DNA of 64,000 bases from Megamerina dolium (taxonomy: Eukaryota; Arthropoda; Insecta; Diptera; Megamerinidae), in assembly GCA_963854835.1 (NCBI GenBank), contig OY978528.1:10634242-10698241 (forward strand). Direction: 5' to 3'. The notes beneath the pieces were generated by a model that was given only the letters and a program-made list of their open reading frames with translations, was not told the DNA's origin and did not search any database. A program made the position numbers and the translations under genes. This document shows, in pieces, positions 12,658-23,967 of the stretch (the first letter of the stretch is position 1; every line of letters starts with the position of its first letter).

Positions 12658-14080
12658 ATTTTTATTTTTATTTTTATTTTTATAGGAAATTTAAATTTTT
12701 TTTTTTTTCTTCTTTTTTAATTTCTTTTGCAATTTCACTTGTAATTTGTAATAATCATATTCTCACATATACACACACATATATACTTATTCGTATATCA
12801 TTCACTATACTCGATAATTTTTACGTATTTATGAGAGATATTTTGACGACAACGAAACGAAAATGGTTTCATATATTTGACTTTTTGCTTTCAACGTCAA
12901 ACTTGTACGCGCAACTTATGTCTTATCGCGTTGACAGTCAGTGTTGAACTAAATTTTATAATCAAGTTTTGCCACACAGGATATCTATCTTCTGGTTCAT
13001 ATTGTATGGCATTGTATTGCTGCTACAACAAGCCACTATTGTTGGCGGCAATGATGGTGGCACACAGTTGGTGCTGGTGGTGGTGGTGGTTGAAACTCAA
13101 AATATCACTCACTCAATATGATTTGGGAAATTTCTTAGGTACGGTATGCTCAACACATTGTTGTTGTTGTTGTTTTTGGTTGAATTTTGCTTCTTCTTCT
13201 TCTTCTTCTTCTTGTTCGCCATACTATCGTATAATACTGTGTAGTTATGTGCCGCAGGTCAGAGTGCATTGTGCACAATTCCGGTAGAAATAGTCGCAGT
13301 TGTTGTTGGTGTTGTTGTTGTTGTTGTTCTGGTATTATAATAATTTTTTTTTATTGTAGTACTTGCATATGCTTATAATTTCAACTCTCTCAACTTTGTA
13401 GGAGCTAAAAAAATGAGGAGTTGAAATTTTGTCTCTTTTTCCACCTTTTTGGTTGTCATTTTTTCATCACAGGATTTATTGCTACTGACCTCATTTTATG
13501 TGTTAAGCACAACTTTAAGCTATGAATATAGATAAATTGAATTCTGTTTTTGATAATTTTTAGTGAAAGATTTTTTTTTTTTTTTTAATTTCATTTTATT
13601 TTTTATTATTACTTTTATGTGCTTAATAAATGATAAATTTATCATTTAAATGGGTAAAAAGCACTTTTATATAAATGTTGCAATTATTTAATTATTTTAA
13701 ATTTATTATAACTACAGGTACATAAAAGATTAATATGTGAATTGTGGCAAAAATACAATATATTCGGTTGTCGGTTATATCATGACGTATTTTACAATTG
13801 ATGATGTTACACGTATTTTTGCACTACTCACGGCATCACAGTCGGTCAGATGTTATAAATTTTGACAGATGACAGTTCAAACTTTGTTTAGCGGAAGAAA
13901 AAAAAATGTTCAATTTGATCTTAACATTCAGATTTTACATCGAGATGAAGACGAATAACTAAATTGTCATAAACACTTTTGCTATATATTTGTATCGCTC
14001 TATTATTTCGACAATGTCGAGTATCAAAAACAGTTTTAAAGAAGTATATCAAATTTATGGCGGTTTAAAGAATTTCTTTC
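12658..14080. other. 5' leader and upstream region of the membrane-protein gene
   Basis: Immediately upstream of the ATG (gene sense) the leader is A-rich and purine-rich, with TAAAAA repeats. Further up lie TGG (about 13072-13091), TTC (about 13191-13212) and GTT/TTG tracts (about 13299-13327). These create an apparent 136-residue plus-strand frame at 12877-13287 that is low in complexity and not credible. No confident TATA box, initiator and downstream-element set was found, so the promoter is not placed. The DNA at 13.3-14.08 kb is AT-rich and otherwise featureless. Confidence 0.4.
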
Positions 14081-14089
14081 TTGGAATTT

Positions 14090-14260
14090 TGATATCAAAC
14101 TCCTCGTTCACGAAGACCAACTCAGGTTGATGAGAACGAAATAAAGGCATAGATCGAAGCAAAGCCACATGCGACTCAACTGAGAACAAATGCAGAAACA
14201 TAGATCATTTAACTTCCGTATGAAAAAAGGTAGGCTTTGGATGGGAAAAATAATACAAGG
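14090..14260 (+). pseudogene. Small mariner transposase relic (N-terminal helix-turn-helix part)
   Basis: In one frame from about 14110 the sequence reads RRPTQVDENEIKA, stop, IEAKPHATQLRTNAE. In a shifted frame it continues IDHLTSV and KKVGFGWEK. The order matches the linker and second helix-turn-helix of mariner transposases (GRP linker, VD..., IEA.P..T..., VDHST..., K..G...). At least two stops and a frameshift are present. No catalytic segment or terminal repeats are visible. The subfamily is not certain; mellifera-like is a guess. Confidence 0.45.
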
Positions 14261-14394
14261 TCGAGGCTAAAGTTGCAAAAAAGTAGAAAAATAGCTTCCC
14301 AGCTATCACCCTCTAGAGAGATAGAATATAGAACTGACTCACGTTAGTTTTTGCTCTATGACTTTTTTCAAAATATATTTAATCCTTATTTTCC

Positions 14395-14830
14395 CCCCTT
14401 GGATCCCGGTCACAAGTCCGAAGCCAAATGGTGCTGAATATAGCAGTAGCTTCGGCTACGAGGTCTTATCAAAAGACTTTATATTTGGTACCACGAGTGA
14501 TCAGGCTGGAATCTCTTTAACCTGATCGTTGGGAACGGCCCTTAGGGGAGATTTTCGTGGTGGTTGTGGTAACCGAAAGAGCATGCGGGTAGAGTATTCC
14601 ACGTCAAAGGCGTGGGGTACTCGCTGTGGAGTTGCATTGCAACCAGAAGTTTTAGTTAGGCCTCGATCCCCACCAAAGAGGGTAATACGCCCATTCAACG
14701 TGCCCCAATTGGTACCTCAGGATCCTGGAGATTGGATTCGGGTGTTCCAATCCTACTGGACGCTTATCAATGCTTCAAATTGATGTATACGCTTCGAGCG
14801 TCGTGAGATTAGGTCATCAGGTAGATGCTC
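14395..14830. other. GC-richer island of unknown origin
   Basis: This stretch (for example 14520-14760) is close to half GC in a region near one-third GC, and it is open in both directions (85 codons on plus, 66 on minus). The plus frame starts with TTG, not ATG, and no domain is recognised. It could be the 5' part of a retroelement or a captured gene fragment. I cannot name it. Confidence 0.35.
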
Positions 14831-15983
14831 CCGATAAACACTGCTCAATTGTTTCCTCCCTTAGAGATGCTACCTTCAAAAACTGGCATTTTTCATAAAA
14901 TTTCATTTCATTTCGACATTTCATTTAACAGATTTCATTTCAGTTTCATTTTGACAGATATTTGCATAGCAAACTTGTCAAAAGAAGTCGTTACTACCTT
15001 TCTGTTAGCAATAATAACCTATAAATTAATAAAACTATGATTTTTGATTGATGCATTGTTCAATTAAAAATTATTAATATGCAATTGCATTGCGACAAAT
15101 ATCCTCAGAAATGATAAATTGCTTAAATAAGAAATTAATTGCTCGAATCTGTAGGCAAATACTTTTTAGAATGATAATATTTTCCCCTAACTATAGCATA
15201 GATGCTTTTAAATCTCAATTGTATACAATCTATTACAATTTATTAATAATTTCACTCAGTTATAAAACTCATGTGTCTCATTCGAATGCAATAATTTCAA
15301 AAATTTTCACTCATTTGCTATAACCAATTGTGTTTCGTGAGAAATGAAATAAATGTACCACTAAACTTATACTCAACGAGAGCATAATTACTCTACAAAT
15401 AATTGTATGTATGAGCATTTAGTGCAACGAGATATTTAACTCAAATATTTGGAGATATTTTACTCAAAACTACATAACATACTCAAAAGTATATTTGATG
15501 TTGCTCGAGTGAGTTCTTATAAACAACACAATTTTCTACCTGTCTGTTAGCTGGGGGATATTTTGTTTTTGAGTATACAAACCAAATGAGAGTAATTTGC
15601 TCTTGAAATATTTGAACACACAAATTCAAATGGGATATTTCTCTCTGTATACATAATGAGCCACCAGTAGCCTTTCAGTATTTAAAAGTGGAAGGTTAGA
15701 ATTTTTTGTGGCATTGCTTGTATTAAATGCCGGCTAAATGAATACGTAATTTTTCGAATCATAAAGTAGTCGTCCATAAATATTTGTATTTTTAATTGAT
15801 TTATTTAGATTTCTTTTTTTTTTAATTTTCTTCACCATGAAAATTTATATATTTTTATTCAACAATAAAATAAATATTCATATTACAATCCTTTCTTAAT
15901 TTACAAATATTTTTTGCATCATATCAACTTCATTATTTCATTATCAAATGACAACCATGCAAATATAATATATAAGTATGTCA

Positions 15984-15988
<5 letters not shown>

Positions 15989-16018
<30 letters not shown>
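15989..16018. repeat. GT microsatellite
   Basis: About 15 GT units, uninterrupted. Confidence 0.95.
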
Positions 16019-16019
<1 letters not shown>

Positions 16020-16179
16020 TATGCAGTTAATTCACATATCATCTTTCACTTCACAACATCTCAGTTGAATTCAGTTTAAACACGGACACACCGAATTGAC
16101 TACACTTCCATGTTACATTTACACATTTTCCACATGTCAACATGTCACATGAATGACATAGTAACTTATAGATATGTAC

Positions 16180-16182
<3 letters not shown>

Positions 16183-16212
<30 letters not shown>

Positions 16213-16216
16213 TGTA
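16183..16216. repeat. ATGT tetranucleotide microsatellite
   Basis: About eight ATGT units. It generates spurious Tyr-Ile-His-Thr repeats in minus-strand frames. Confidence 0.95.
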
Positions 16217-17544
16217 CCATGACAAGAAGCAGAAGCAACAGCAGCAAAGCACTTACACATAGACATACATATTTGTATACAGTTAAAATATGCATGTCAT
16301 GAGTAATTGCTGGTTTCTCTATATAGATGTTGCACAGTGTATTTTCCATAATATCATATTTGCCACTAGACTAGCAGTTAAATAATTTTAATAATATTCT
16401 AGATTGCATAAAATGTCATATCTAACTAATAATAATTATATTAAAGGCGAATTTATGAAGAACCAATAAAAGAAGCATACTTCAAGGGGACAATAGAATT
16501 TGCAATAGAATTAGTGTACGGAAGATAAAGAACTGCTTTAGTATATTATTTTATAAGAAAATAAATGTATTTTATTTAAAAAAAAAATAGTTAATCTTGT
16601 AAAGTATTGCTATTAGCACCAGTTCAGAACTAGTTATATGAGGCTTGAGGTTATATTTTGCAACCGTACATATGCTAGTACATATGACAATATAATTTTG
16701 TATATGCATGTATACACCGTGTAACATTACCACAGTTAAAAGTTATTTTTCTTCTTCTTCTTCTTGGTCTTCTTGATGTTGCAATTCTGTTTTGTTTTAT
16801 CTATGTACTATGAATGACATCATAACTTTTGCTGTACGAACGTGTATATACATGCATATTCATATAACACATGACACATTTAAAGTTGCTGCCACCAAAA
16901 TGAGAAAAAAAAAGAGGTTAATTTTGATTTCTGAACATGTTGTATGGTAAAAGACAGAAATGCCATCAAGTTAGGAATCTATACATGTTACATATACTTT
17001 AGTGCACTCATTTAGTTTTGCTCATATTAATTATAGTAAAATTTTATGGGCAATATTTGTGTAAAACATATTAACCCACGGTGGTGGCTGATGTTAATAA
17101 ATTAAAAAGGTGTTTTCATTATTTAGCAAAAAGAGGCAAAGACACATGGCAGGAGGAAAGTAATTTATTAATACACATTCCACAAAATATGTTCCATGGA
17201 AAATTTTATGTTACTATAATATGCTGAACACATAAATTACTATTTTAGCCTTGATTTGATGTGTCTTTTGAGTTCACTTGTTTGTATTTGGTTGTAGTAA
17301 AGCGCACGCCAAGTTTTCATGTTGAGCAACTTAAAGTGAAATTTTGTAAACAATATTTTTTCTAAAATATATTAACCATAACGGCCACAACGAGCCTCAG
17401 ATTAAGAGTGGCACATAAGTGGTTGCAACATCAAAGAGGTCATTCCTCGGTAATCATTCAAACAACCGATATTGGGAAACTGGATTACACCACTCCAACT
17501 TTTGAGTTGATTCACCATCCATATACCTGACAAAATTGAATGGG

Positions 17545-18060
17545 ATGACTGCCTAACTAATACAGTGTCTTTCAAGAAGAAGTTAAGGAAATAGATGTAG
17601 CCCTATCTATCAGTCAGAGAAAACAAAATCTTCATGAGAAATAGTGGGATTATCTCTGACAGTCAGGCTGCTATAAAAGCACTTGGATCACATATTTTAA
17701 CATCTGCAAGACCAGGATTCACTGTCGCATATCTGTCGATGAGATAGCTGTGAGCAGAGTAATCTACACCTAATGTGGGTGCCGGGTCATAGTAACGTTT
17801 CAGGCAATTGCAGGGTGGACAAACTAGCCAGAAATGGCACGACGCTAGACCTCTCCTCTAATTTTGCAAGCATGGGCACTCCATTGAGCACCTGTAAGCT
17901 AACAATAAAGGTGAGAATGACAGACAAGACAAATGACCACCAGCACACGCTCTATTACAACAGATCTGGCACGGCTAGACTGAAACCGCACAATAAGTGT
18001 CCTTAGTCTAGATAGAAGCGTGCTGAGGGTCACGATCGTAGTAATTACAGGCCACTTATT
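17545..18060 (+). pseudogene. LINE RNase H domain and C-terminal remnant
   Basis: Three successive frames give RNase H landmarks of jockey/I/R1-type LINEs: SVFQEEVKEIDVALSIS (near 17565, carrying the catalytic Glu), DSQAAIKALGSHILTSA (Asp near 17658) and WVPGHSNVSGN...VDKLAR (from 17776, with the last Asp). It continues to a degenerate ITGHLL segment near 18045, which corresponds to the TGH motif before the zinc knuckle. Frameshifts and stops separate the pieces. Reverse transcriptase and endonuclease are absent, so this is a 5'-truncated, decayed copy. Confidence 0.75.
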
Positions 18061-18355
18061 ATTTAAAATTGCTTACCAAAGCAACAGTTCATTTCTTGTT
18101 ATTTAATATAAATTGTAAGAAAAAAAATCGTCATATTTTTATCTGTTTAAAATTACACATATGAATTATGTGCAATTTTGCTCAGTCTAGATAGAAGCGT
18201 GCTGAGGGTCACGGCCGCAGTAATTACAGGCCACTTATTATTTAAAATTTCTAATAAAATCAACCAGTCATTTCTTGTTATTTAATACAAATTGTAAGAA
18301 AAGAAATCGTCACATTATTATCTGTTTAAAATTACACATATAAATAATGTGGTTT
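18005..18355 (+). repeat. 179-bp tandem duplication at the LINE 3' end
   Basis: Two consecutive units (starts 18005 and 18184) share AGTCTAGATAGAAGCGTGC, TAATTACAGGCCACTTATTA, CATTTCTTGTTATTTAATA and TGTTTAAAATTACACATA segments, with few differences. The first half of each unit is the residual TGH-motif coding end of the LINE, so the duplication joins coding and non-coding LINE DNA. Confidence 0.85.
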
Positions 18356-18359
18356 TAAT

Positions 18360-19035
18360 CAGTACGCAGGTGCTGTTTAAAATTGCACACATTGATGATA
18401 CGAATTTACATTTACATTTTATAAACAAGTGTAAATTAGAAGTCACTATATTTTAGCTTGTTTAAAATTACACACAGTAATGAATGATGGGAATTTAAAC
18501 AAAAAGCTGGATTACATTTCTTAGTCTTAGTACAAAAAATTAAAAAAAGCGTCAGCATGAACTTACCAAATTTTGGACTTGTTCAAAATTACACATATTG
18601 ATGATTCGAATGTACAGAATGTTTACTATTACTCAATATGTGATTATTATTACACTATTTTAAGCAAACGTTACCCGAAAGTCATAAATATGTAAAAAAT
18701 GGTATAATTTCTGTATAATTATGAACAATAATTGTTGAAATATCACACATAATTATGATACAAAAATACAGCATGTGTTTAACATTACATAACATATGTT
18801 TATTTTTACATATTTTCATTTTATTTTTATTTTTACACATGATTGTAATGTAAATCTAAAGAGCACGGTTGTTATAATCGGGCATACCCCTTTGTACTAA
18901 AAATGAAACCAGTGTCACCAGAATGGACTTTTCAAATTTGCGACTTGTTTAAAATTGCACATATTGCTTATGCGAATGTACACCACGTGTGTTTACGATT
19001 ACACAATATGTGTCTATTATTACAATTCCCTTTTT
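18360..19035 (+). repeat. Field of diverged repeats built on GTTTAAAATTACACAYA
   Basis: After the duplication the same motif continues at about 18374, 18460, 18580 and 18947 (earlier copies at 18144 and 18324). It is often followed by TTGATGATNCGAATGTACA and preceded by GACTTGTT. Spacing is irregular (50-370 bp), with related half-motifs (AACATTACATAACATATG, TTACACAATATGTG) between. It looks like a degraded array or nested copies of one small element. Confidence 0.6.
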
Positions 19036-19039
19036 TCTT

Positions 19040-20080
19040 TATGAAAGCTTTAAAAAGTTAATTGCATGGAAATTTCTTACTTGCTTGCACTTATTGTTTA
19101 TTTATTTACTTCTTGACATGTTCATGTTTCCATGAAATTAAGCTTGAAGTAATGATTCAATATCCTATTGTTATTCTTTTGACATCATATTAACTCTCGA
19201 TGACCAGTATAAACAATTTTTAGAGGATGATCATCAACAGCAAACAATCATAAAGGAAGTGATAAAAATAATATGACGGAATATTATTAAGACAAGGAAA
19301 TCACTTCAAATTGTTTTATAGCAAATAGAAGAGAAAACAAAAACAAAATATAACAATGAAGATAGAAAAAATCAATAGAAGCAACAAGAAAATCGCAAGC
19401 AATGAAACATTCAGGCTTGAGGCATTTTGTTTTTGTTATTTTTTCGGTTGTTTTTTTTTTTTTGTTCTTTTCATTATTTTTTCCTGTTGTCTTCCTTATT
19501 ACAACACACTGCACAAAGGATAATCATACCTTTAGGCTGAGCAAACAAGCATGCAACCAAATCAAACCAAACTCAAAGAAAATAATCACAAAAAAATCAC
19601 AAAAAAAAATAAATAAATAAACAAATAAATACAATTGCACAATCTTCAATATTATTATTGTATATTTGCCTACTTGCTTATTTATTTTCATTTCATTTCA
19701 ATTTTTTTTTTTTTCAAAATAATAAGAATAATGCAACAACAAAGTACAACAAAGAATAAATTGCATAAATTCATATTGTAATTGAGCAATACCGAGCAAG
19801 TGTGAGTGTATGCAGCCGGTAGTTTTTTTTTTTTTTTTTTGTTCCCTATCTCTAGGAAATATTATTTATAGGATTGTTGATACAATGTTGTATGTTCAAG
19901 TATATAATTCTATGGAAGATAGCAAATAAAAAAAATATGCATATGCACGCAGAATGCTCATATGTGGACACAATTTGTCGATATGATATATCAATTGCTG
20001 TGTGTTTTTTAATATCTTCATTGATAAGTCAATTGCTTTTGGTGAAACTAATCAAAGGATTTTTTTTTTACAGATCCACA
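19040..20080. other. Non-coding AT-rich stretch
   Basis: Long A and T runs dominate (19440-19490, 19585-19620, 19700-19715, 19825-19841). The open frames here read as Phe- or Lys-rich low complexity. No feature is recognised. Confidence 0.5.
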
Positions 20081-20084
20081 TACT

Positions 20085-21215
20085 CTCATTCTACTTTGTA
20101 TACGTAAATATAAAGCTATCGGATTGAAATTTGGCACATAGGATTATTTTCATCAACTAATGAGTTCACTAAAATATGAAGATAATCGAATGAAAATCAC
20201 GTCTACTTCATATACAAAAGTATGATTTCGAATGTATTTTTTCAGACAAAGGGCATGTAAATATAGAGCTATCGTGCTGAAATTCACTATATACGATTAT
20301 TTTTAGCAACTAATTCATATAAACGAAAATGAGCATGCTCACAAAAGAATCACTCCTACCTTCCATACAAAAGTACTTTTTCGAACGTGTAATCTCGGTC
20401 TTTGTACAAGTAAATATAAAGCTATCGAACTGAAATTCGGCTCATGTGATTATTTTGAACAGCTAATTAATGCAATTGAAGATAGACATAATTGAATGGA
20501 AACCACGCCTACTTCACATACAAAATTATGATTCCGAACGTATGTTTTCAGACAATGTGCATGTAAATATAGAGCTATCAAGCTGAAATTCATAATATAT
20601 GATTATTTTTTGCACTTAATTTATATAGTCAAAAATAAGCATGCTCACAAAAGAATCACTCCTACCTTCCATACAAAAGTACGTTTTCGAACGTGTAATC
20701 TGGGTCTCCGTACAAGTAAATATAAAGCTATCGAACTGAAATTCAGCTCAAGTGATTATTTTGAATACCTAACTAAAACACTTGAAGATAGACATAATGG
20801 AACAAAAACAACGCCTATCTCCCATACAAAAGTTTGATTCTGAACATATATTTTCAGATATTGTGCACTTAAATATTGTTCTATCAATCTCAAAATCAGT
20901 ATGTATCATTATTTTAAGCAATTCATTCATACTACCGAAAATAGTTGATATTGAAAGAAAATCGCATCTACCTTCCATATAAAAGATTGTTCGCAGAGGT
21001 ATGTTTTAAGATACTTCGCACTTAATTATGAAGATATCACAATGAAAATATGCACATAACATTATTTTGTAATAGAAAAGCTAATCGTTGAGAAATGGAC
21101 ATAAGCAAATGTGAACCACATCTATCTGTCATATAAAGTTACATTTCATAATATATAATTTCGGATTTTTTGGCATGAAAATATAAAACAAAAAAGCTGA
21201 AACTCATTTTCACCT
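20085..21215 (+). repeat. 153-bp satellite, block 2, with 306-bp higher-order dimer
   Basis: Anchor positions (CAC or equivalent before GYCTACYT-CATACAAA) are about 20198, 20351, 20504, 20657, 20810, 20963 and 21117, a spacing of 151-154 bp. Alternate monomers are more alike than neighbours. Type A (20198, 20504, 20810) has ...ACTTCATATACAAA and GATAGACATAAT. Type B (20351, 20657) has AAGAATCACTCCTACCTTCC and GGTCTTTGTACAAGTAAAT. This A-B-A-B-A order gives a 306-bp higher-order unit. It is the same family as block 1 at 4.8 kb. Confidence 0.9.
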
Positions 21216-21219
21216 TTGT

Positions 21220-23320
21220 CTATATTTTCATTTAAAAATTCTATAACAAAAATTTAATATTAAAGTTAAATCAAAAATGAATTAATTCAAAATGTTAATC
21301 CTGGTGAGTTAATAAAGCAAAGTGTGAATGAGAGAAAAAAAAAAAAAAGAAACCAATTATTAATTATATTTATCCTTTTTTCAGTTACCTACTTCTCGTT
21401 TATTATTTTCTTTTTATATCCTCTTTCACATTTATAGTCGTACTCGTACAGAAGGATATATATTCTGTAAATTATATTTTCAAATGCAAACGTCAGCATA
21501 TTTTGTCTCACTGGTGACATGGTGATTTTATAAATAAACCATAACTTTTATGTTGAACAATGTTGAAAACAGAGACATAATAACACAAGAAGCTCGGAAG
21601 CAAGCTAATACGCTAATACTCACATTTTTAATCTAATTTATACAATATAATTACAAAAGTTGGTGACTTTTTCCACAATAATTTCTTCTTTTACTTAATT
21701 ACTTCTAACAGAATGTCTACACTTGAAATATGAAAGTAAAATATATACAATGGGTGCTACATATATAGTGTTGGTGTGTTGTAAGGAAAGCAATGGATAG
21801 CTAAAGAAGTCCTTTAATATTTATTTTGATTATGTTGATAATAATGGTCTCAATTATGATGATGATCCGATGTTATTGCAAATCTATGAATATTGGTTTG
21901 ATTTATTTTCACTTTTACATTTAATTAATTCAATATTTTCGAAACAAAGCCAATATAGATTGGTTTTGAGCGAAACATCTTAGTAAATCGAGTTAACAGC
22001 ATGACTGACTTCAAAACAAAAACCTTAATTCCCTTCCCAAAATATGTAGAAAGACTACTTGAAAGTTAAAGAACAATACAAAACAGAGAGAAATATAATA
22101 TTTAATATATGAATATATAAGATGTCCTTACCATAAAATTATATTACTTACACTCTTGCAAACATACTACATATACAATACACAAAATGATAGCAGCAAG
22201 TTGCTAATAGCAAAGATGAGACTAGATGCTATTATAAAGCTACAATGACAGCAACAAAAAAATATGCGAACGTTTGCGCAACAAAATCGACCATAACTAC
22301 GACAAAAATTACCAACGCTTATAATAATCCGTATTACCAGCCGCAAGCCAATACAGAAGGTATATGTATGTACGATATGGGCGAGTACTCCTATTCGTAC
22401 TCGTGTATTCGTACATATAGCCATCAGCCATAGAATATGGTTTTATTTGTTGTGGTTGTTGTTTAATTTTTGCTAATTTTTTTTTTTTTTTTTTTTGGGT
22501 CGTCGTTGGTTTGCTCTTTAACTTATTAGCCTGATAATCATACTCTGTTATGGAATTATGAATTAATTTTACTCCAATGTATAACCAATATTCTAGCAAA
22601 CAATATTATGTTATACAAATTTTTGAATAAAAAAAAATTCTCTTCAAACATCACATAAGCAATCACATTTAAGACTCATCATTATGAGCCATTTTCAAAA
22701 TTATATAATTTCCTATAATGAAGGAGAACCTCTTCAACTTTTTCTACTCTTATTAATGCAACACAAAATATATTTCATTTCTCTATTTTCTTAGTCAACA
22801 AGTACCAAAAAGTACCGACTGATGAATGTGGAACGAGTGAAGAGAGTATGAGTCAGTGTATGATTTCAATTGATTTCAATTTGTAGCCGAGTCACTATAA
22901 TGTTTGCTGGGCTATTTCCATTATACACATCCATATGGATATGGATACATTATGTTGGTATAGTATTGTGGCAGTTGCTGCTGCTGCTGAGCTATTGATG
23001 ATTGTCAACAGACACTTTGCAAAATTAACCAAAAATTTCACAGATGGTAAATAAATATTTTAAGCATTTGAATGTATCACAATAAAACAAACATCGCACT
23101 TTAATTTAATTACTAGTTTTCAGTTTTTAGAATGATCAATTAGAAAATATTATAGAAAATAAATATTTTCTTTTATAAAAAAGTTTAGACAAAAAACTGA
23201 AGTAACGATTTTTTTTTTTTCATCATTTTTTATTAGAATTTAGCAATAATTTTGCTGAAAACAATACAAAAATTTAACAATGGCAATGCCTTGAACTATG
23301 ACAGATAATCAGACAGAGTT
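21220..23320. other. Interval between inverted 153-bp satellite blocks
   Basis: Mostly AT-rich DNA with a T run near 22479-22495. A 62-codon ATG frame at 22245-22433 (plus; Tyr- and Thr-rich, ending YSHQP) has no recognised homology. GCTGCTGCTGCTG occurs near 22978 and a palindromic ATCCATATGGAT near 22929. No transposase or reverse transcriptase motifs were found. Confidence 0.4.
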
Positions 23321-23324
23321 GTAT

Positions 23325-23620
23325 TTCGGTTTAATTTTTATGGTTTGTATGAAAATATATATTTTTATATGTAAGGTAGCCGTAATTTTTATTCATATGC
23401 GCCTATTCCAAAAGTAATCTGTTTTTTTTTTCTAGTAAAAATAATTACATATATATGCCAAGTTTCAGTTTTATATTTGCAGTCTCAGTGTCTGAAAACA
23501 AATGTTCGAAAATATAACTTTGTATGGTAAATAGGCGTGGTTTTTATCGAAATACGTCAATTCTGAAACCTATTCGATTGCTAGTAAAAATAATTTATAT
23601 TTAGGGTCATTTTCACAGCA
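23325..23620 (-). repeat. 153-bp satellite, block 3, inverted (about 2 monomers)
   Basis: Read on the minus strand, the family anchor appears as AAAACCACGCCTATTTACC with CATACAAAG next (anchor near 23537) and as AATTACGGCTACCTTACAT (near 23382). The offset is about 155 bp. The ACTGAAAC segment follows at the expected distance. It belongs to the same family as the blocks at 4.8 and 20.1 kb but runs in the opposite orientation. Confidence 0.75.
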
Positions 23621-23967
23621 GCAAAGTTAACTCTTAGAACAGAGTTAACTAACAGTATTGCCACCATTATAAGGCACACAGGTCTGAGCACTCTTTAAGG
23701 AAAGACATTGGAGGAAAGCATATGTATTTGAAGAAAATTTTGAGCCAGAAGAAACAATGAGAACAAGTCATACATTTTATAACTGTACGATCTCGGGGTA
23801 ATTATATTGATATTTTCAGATAATTTGAAATTAATTTTGTCCGGAAGCCTCCTCTGAGAAAAAAATCATTTCAGAAAAAATTTTGGGTAATAAAAGTAAG
23901 TAGGTATTGTGTTATATGTATTACCCTTTATAAGCACCCTGGGAGTGATGGTATGTAGAAGAACCCC

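Larger units (their letters stand above)
14830..17540. other. Non-coding AT-rich stretch
   Basis: It holds a GT microsatellite (about 15989-16018), an ATGT tetranucleotide tract (about 16183-16216), a TTC tract (about 16750-16767) and scattered ACTC/GAGTA-rich short repeats at 15.3-15.6 kb. No exon or element is recognised. Confidence 0.5.

Noticed and set aside
12877..13287. 136-codon plus-strand frame upstream of the membrane-protein exon
   Set aside because: It is made of TGG, TTG and TTC repeats (Trp, Cys and Ser runs), has no domain and lies in the presumed leader of the minus-strand gene.
20085..21215. CRISPR-like direct repeats
   Set aside because: The unit is about 153 bp, diverged throughout, with no short constant repeat and unique spacers, in an animal genome.
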